Positions 8,356-10,432 of a stretch of DNA of 10,432 nt are shown piece after piece. Location of the stretch: positions 65,456 through 75,887 of the forward strand of contig FR898223.1 in NCBI GenBank assembly GCA_000437375.1. Reading direction: 5' to 3'. This DNA comes from Eubacterium sp. CAG:841. Lineage in GTDB: Bacteria; Bacillota; Clostridia; Oscillospirales; CAG-272. A program made the position numbers and the translations under genes. Numbering within the stretch: the first letter of the stretch is position 1; each line of letters opens with the position of its first letter. The notes under the pieces are model-generated. The model worked only from the letters and a program-made list of their open reading frames with translations. It did not search any database and was not told where the DNA came from.

Positions 8356-9216
8356 ATGTTCGGATTTGTAAAACCGCTTGTACCGGAGCTTAAGGTAAAG
8401 GACAACGATTTTTACAGAAGCGTATATTGCGGACTGTGTCGCTCTATGGAAAAACATACGGGCGGCATTTCCGCTTTTACCCTTTCATACGATATGACAT
8501 TCTTTGCCCTGTGCCGGATGGCTCTCTCCGATGCGGATATTTCGCTGAAAAGCATACGTTGCAAGGCGCATCCAATGCGTAAGCGCACCGTCTGCTGCGA
8601 CAACGCCGAGCTTGAATATACGGCAAGAGTGAGCGGAGCTTTGGTATATTACAACTGCAAGGATAATGTCCGAGACGAAAAAGGCGCGAAGCGTATGCTG
8701 GCAAAGGCGTTTCTTCCGTATGCGAGAAGAATAGACAGAAAAGCCGCTCTGCCTGAAATATCGGCAAAGACGGAAAAGTATATTTCAGAGCTTTCGGCGC
8801 TTGAAGACGAAAAATGTCCATATCCCGATATGGTGGCGGACAAATTCGGATATCTTCTCTCGGAGCTTCTCTCCTTCGGATATGAAGGGGCAAAATCCGA
8901 GATCGCAAAAGAGATCGGATATCACACCGGACGCTGGGTATATCTTGCCGACGCCGTATGCGATTACAAAAAAGACGTAAAAGAAAATAAATACAATCCC
9001 TTCATCTACGCGTTTGACAGCGCCGATAAAGCGAAAAAATATCTCTCCTCGGATATATCGGATATACTGACGCTTGAGCTTTGCTCGCTTGATCGCGCAA
9101 TAGCGCTTATAGACAAACCCAAGCACGAAGAGCTTATGCGCTGTATTATGAATATCATTCACGGAGGAATGGAGAATTCGCTCATTTTGATGATGAGAAA
9201 GGAGGCGGAAAAATGA
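8356..9216 (+). CDS. DUF5685-like protein of unknown function
   Basis: I recognise this 286-residue protein as resembling the DUF5685 family, which is found in Clostridia and has no established role known to me. The N-terminus MFGFVKPLVPELKVKDNDFY and the following YCGLC (Cys25, Cys28) are the most characteristic parts. IRCKAHP (Cys69, His72) and a Cys80-Cys81 pair could join Cys25/28 in binding a metal. Two acidic motifs stand out: DNVRD (Asp103, Asp107) and DAVCDYKKD (Asp199, Asp203, Asp207), the latter followed by KYNPF. The DxxxD pairs recall head-to-head isoprenoid synthases, but this is inference. No signal peptide or membrane helix is evident, so it is probably cytoplasmic and mostly helical. 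The start lies three nt after the preceding stop and has no Shine-Dalgarno sequence, suggesting termination-reinitiation. Its stop overlaps the next start (ATGA), so it is coupled to the J-protein gene. Confidence 0.75.
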   Translation: MFGFVKPLVPELKVKDNDFYRSVYCGLCRSMEKHTGGISAFTLSYDMTFFALCRMALSDADISLKSIRCKAHPMRKRTVCCDNAELEYTARVSGALVYYNCKDNVRDEKGAKRMLAKAFLPYARRIDRKAALPEISAKTEKYISELSALEDEKCPYPDMVADKFGYLLSELLSFGYEGAKSEIAKEIGYHTGRWVYLADAVCDYKKDVKENKYNPFIYAFDSADKAKKYLSSDISDILTLELCSLDRAIALIDKPKHEELMRCIMNIIHGGMENSLILMMRKEAEK

Positions 9217-9842
9217 GAAAGGATCCTTATAAGGTTCTCGGCGTGGACAGAACCGCGACCGATGACGAAATAAAAAGCGCGTACAGAGAGCTTGCCAAAA
9301 AATATCATCCCGATAATTATGTAGGCTCCCCGCTCGCCGATCTTGCACAGGAAAAGATGAAAGAAATAAACGAAGCCTATGACAAGATAAACCGTCAGCG
9401 TCAGCAGGAAAAAGAACGCATGGAAAACGGTTTCGGCGACGACGGCTCTTTTTCCGGCAACACATATAATTCTTCATATGACGCAGGTCGTTTTGCCGAT
9501 ATACGTCAGCTTATTGACGAACGCAATTTCTATGAAGCGGACGTAAGACTCAACGCAGTCGATCCTCTTGAAAGAAATGCCGAATGGTACTATCTCAAAG
9601 GGCTTGTGTTTGCCGCTCGCGGATGGTATTTTGAAGCCTCAAGAAATTTTTCCACCGCCTCCGAAATGGATCCCGACAATCCCGAATACAGGCAGGCAAC
9701 GGAAAAGATGAAAGAGTCGGCTCGCGGCTACACTCGCGAAGGCGATGTCGGCGGATGCAACGTATGCGACGTCTGCTCAACGCTTATGTGCGCGGATTGT
9801 CTGTGCGAAGCCTGCGGCGGAGACCTTATCCGTTGCTGCTGA
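9213..9842 (+). CDS. J-domain protein with TPR-like middle and cysteine-rich tail
   Basis: This is a predicted Hsp40-type co-chaperone that would stimulate DnaK ATPase and bring it to a specific client. The J-domain fills residues about 4-60 (DPYKVLGVDRTATDDEIKSAY) and keeps the essential HPD at 32-34, so it should be active. A Gln/Arg/Lys/Glu-rich stretch and a Gly/Ser/Asn linker (about 61-92) follow. A TPR-like helical region is at about 93-165 (RNFYEADVRLNAVDP; WYYLKGLVFAARGWYFEASRNFSTASEMDPDNPEY). The last 28 residues hold nine Cys (182, 185, 188, 193, 196, 198, 201, 208, 209), ending GGDLIRCC. The CxxCxGxG repeats and substrate domains of true DnaJ are absent, so it is not the housekeeping dnaJ. 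A strong AAAGGAGG lies seven nt before the ATG. The gene overlaps the preceding one by four nt and nearly touches the next, so the three probably act together. Confidence 0.9.
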   Translation: MRKDPYKVLGVDRTATDDEIKSAYRELAKKYHPDNYVGSPLADLAQEKMKEINEAYDKINRQRQQEKERMENGFGDDGSFSGNTYNSSYDAGRFADIRQLIDERNFYEADVRLNAVDPLERNAEWYYLKGLVFAARGWYFEASRNFSTASEMDPDNPEYRQATEKMKESARGYTREGDVGGCNVCDVCSTLMCADCLCEACGGDLIRCC

Positions 9843-9843
9843 T

Positions 9844-10359
9844 ATGAGAAATACAAAAAAAATAGCCCTTTCCGGAATACTTTCGGCAATGGGCGCAGTA
9901 ATTATATTTCTCGGCGGACTTTTGGGCGTGCTGGATATTTCGGCAGCATGCATAGCTTCTTTCATCGTGCTGTTCTGCGCGGCGGAAATGGGACAGCTTT
10001 ATGCATTACTCGTTTATGCGGCAATAGCTGTACTCAGTTTTCTGATCTGCGGCAACAACCTTTTTGCTCCGATATGTTTTGCGGCACTGTTCGGTCCGAT
10101 GGCGGCGACGAAATTTCTTTTTGACAAAGCGGGAAAAATCTTCGGTAAAGTACTGAAAGTGCTTCTTCCGCTTGTACTTCTTACCGTCGGATGGCTGTTC
10201 TTTTCGGAGCTTCTCGAGCTTCCGGAAAGCAAGTGGCTTTCGGCATTGTATTTTGTTCTTTCAATGGTTATCGCAGTGATGACACAGTGGCTCTACACGC
10301 TTATGGCGCGAAGATATTTCTTCTTCTGGAGAGACAAAATAAAAAAGTTTTTAAAATAA
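9844..10359 (+). CDS. Small polytopic membrane protein, ECF S-component-like
   Basis: I do not recognise a named family with confidence. The 171-residue protein is strongly hydrophobic, with about six predicted membrane helices (near residues 8-28, 32-50, 52-69, 72-90, 103-121 and 131-156). It has a basic start (MRNTKK) and a basic end (RRYFFFWRDKIKKFLK). The length, helix count and opening KKIALSGILSAMGAVI resemble S-components of ECF vitamin transporters and related clostridial small membrane proteins. No substrate motif is seen and no EcfA/EcfT gene is in the window. The ATG at 9844 is chosen because it gives a short basic N-terminus leading into the first helix. In-frame starts further upstream (as far as 9745) would overlap the J-protein tail and add a non-hydrophobic leader. 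There is one nt between the preceding stop and this ATG and no Shine-Dalgarno sequence, implying translational coupling. It is the last gene before the terminator. Confidence 0.8.
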   Translation: MRNTKKIALSGILSAMGAVIIFLGGLLGVLDISAACIASFIVLFCAAEMGQLYALLVYAAIAVLSFLICGNNLFAPICFAALFGPMAATKFLFDKAGKIFGKVLKVLLPLVLLTVGWLFFSELLELPESKWLSALYFVLSMVIAVMTQWLYTLMARRYFFFWRDKIKKFLK

Positions 10360-10363
10360 ATTT

Positions 10364-10392
10364 TCGGCAGAGCTGCTCTCTGCCGATTTTTT
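10364..10392 (+). terminator. Intrinsic terminator of the pth-mfd operon
   Basis: TCGGCAGAG (10364-10372) and CTCTGCCGA (10378-10386) form a perfect 9-bp stem with a 5-nt loop, followed directly by six T residues. It starts five nt after the stop of the last gene. It is the only clear terminator found on the plus strand in the window, consistent with one long transcriptional unit. Confidence 0.93.
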
Positions 10393-10432
10393 GTTTCAAT
10401 CTCCGACATGTATAATTTTCAACAAAAAAGCC

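Noticed and set aside
8477..9477. Long minus-strand frames opposite the DUF5685-like and J-protein genes.
   Set aside because: They are antisense to coherent coupled genes and have no ribosome binding sites, promoters or recognisable domains.
9745..9843. Upstream in-frame start that would extend the last membrane protein by 33 residues.
   Set aside because: The extension is the out-of-frame reading of the J-protein Cys-rich tail, is not hydrophobic, and would bury the typical basic MRNTKK start.
10411..10416. TATAAT after the operon terminator, possibly a promoter for a gene to the right.
   Set aside because: No acceptable -35 lies at 16-18 bp, and the window ends before any downstream gene can be seen.

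Overview
The window reads as chromosomal DNA from a low-to-mid GC Gram-positive bacterium of the class Clostridia, most likely an uncultured gut relative of the Oscillospiraceae/Ruminococcaceae. The evidence is the clostridial-type pyruvate phosphate dikinase, the pth-mfd-foldase lipoprotein gene order, strong GGAGG ribosome binding sites, sigma-A-type promoters, and a DUF5685-like plus J-domain gene pair. TGA is used as an ordinary stop. No mobile element, CRISPR array, tRNA or rRNA was seen.

Left part (30-2666, minus strand): a complete pyruvate phosphate dikinase gene, ppdK, a central enzyme linking PEP and pyruvate in PPi-based glycolysis. It is read leftward from an extended -10 promoter at about 2726-2754. 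Its terminator, if any, lies beyond the left edge.

Intergenic region (2667-2895): an AT-rich divergent control region. It holds the ppdK promoter, the promoter of the rightward operon (TTGAAA, 17 bp, TAAAAT at 2826-2854), and between them two different 9-bp direct repeats in a nested order.

Right part (2896-10392, plus strand): six tightly packed genes ending at a strong intrinsic terminator (10364-10392). They are pth (peptidyl-tRNA hydrolase), mfd (transcription-repair coupling factor), a PrsA/SurA-like parvulin-domain lipoprotein, a DUF5685-like protein, a J-domain protein with a TPR-like middle and a cysteine-rich tail, and a small six-helix membrane protein. Gaps are 2, 82, 3, -4 and 1 nt, so one main transcript is likely, perhaps with an extra unseen start before the lipoprotein gene. 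The first two genes are housekeeping (translation rescue and DNA repair). The lipoprotein is a candidate extracytoplasmic chaperone whose two usual parvulin histidines both appear to be tyrosine.

The most interesting part is the last three-gene block (8356-10359), which is translationally coupled. The DUF5685-like protein carries two DxxxD motifs and a CxxC pair. The middle gene is a J-protein with nine Cys in its last 28 residues. The last is a polytopic membrane protein. No function is known to me for this set. A membrane-associated Hsp70 co-chaperone unit serving an isoprenoid-synthase-like or metal-dependent protein is a reasonable but unproven hypothesis.
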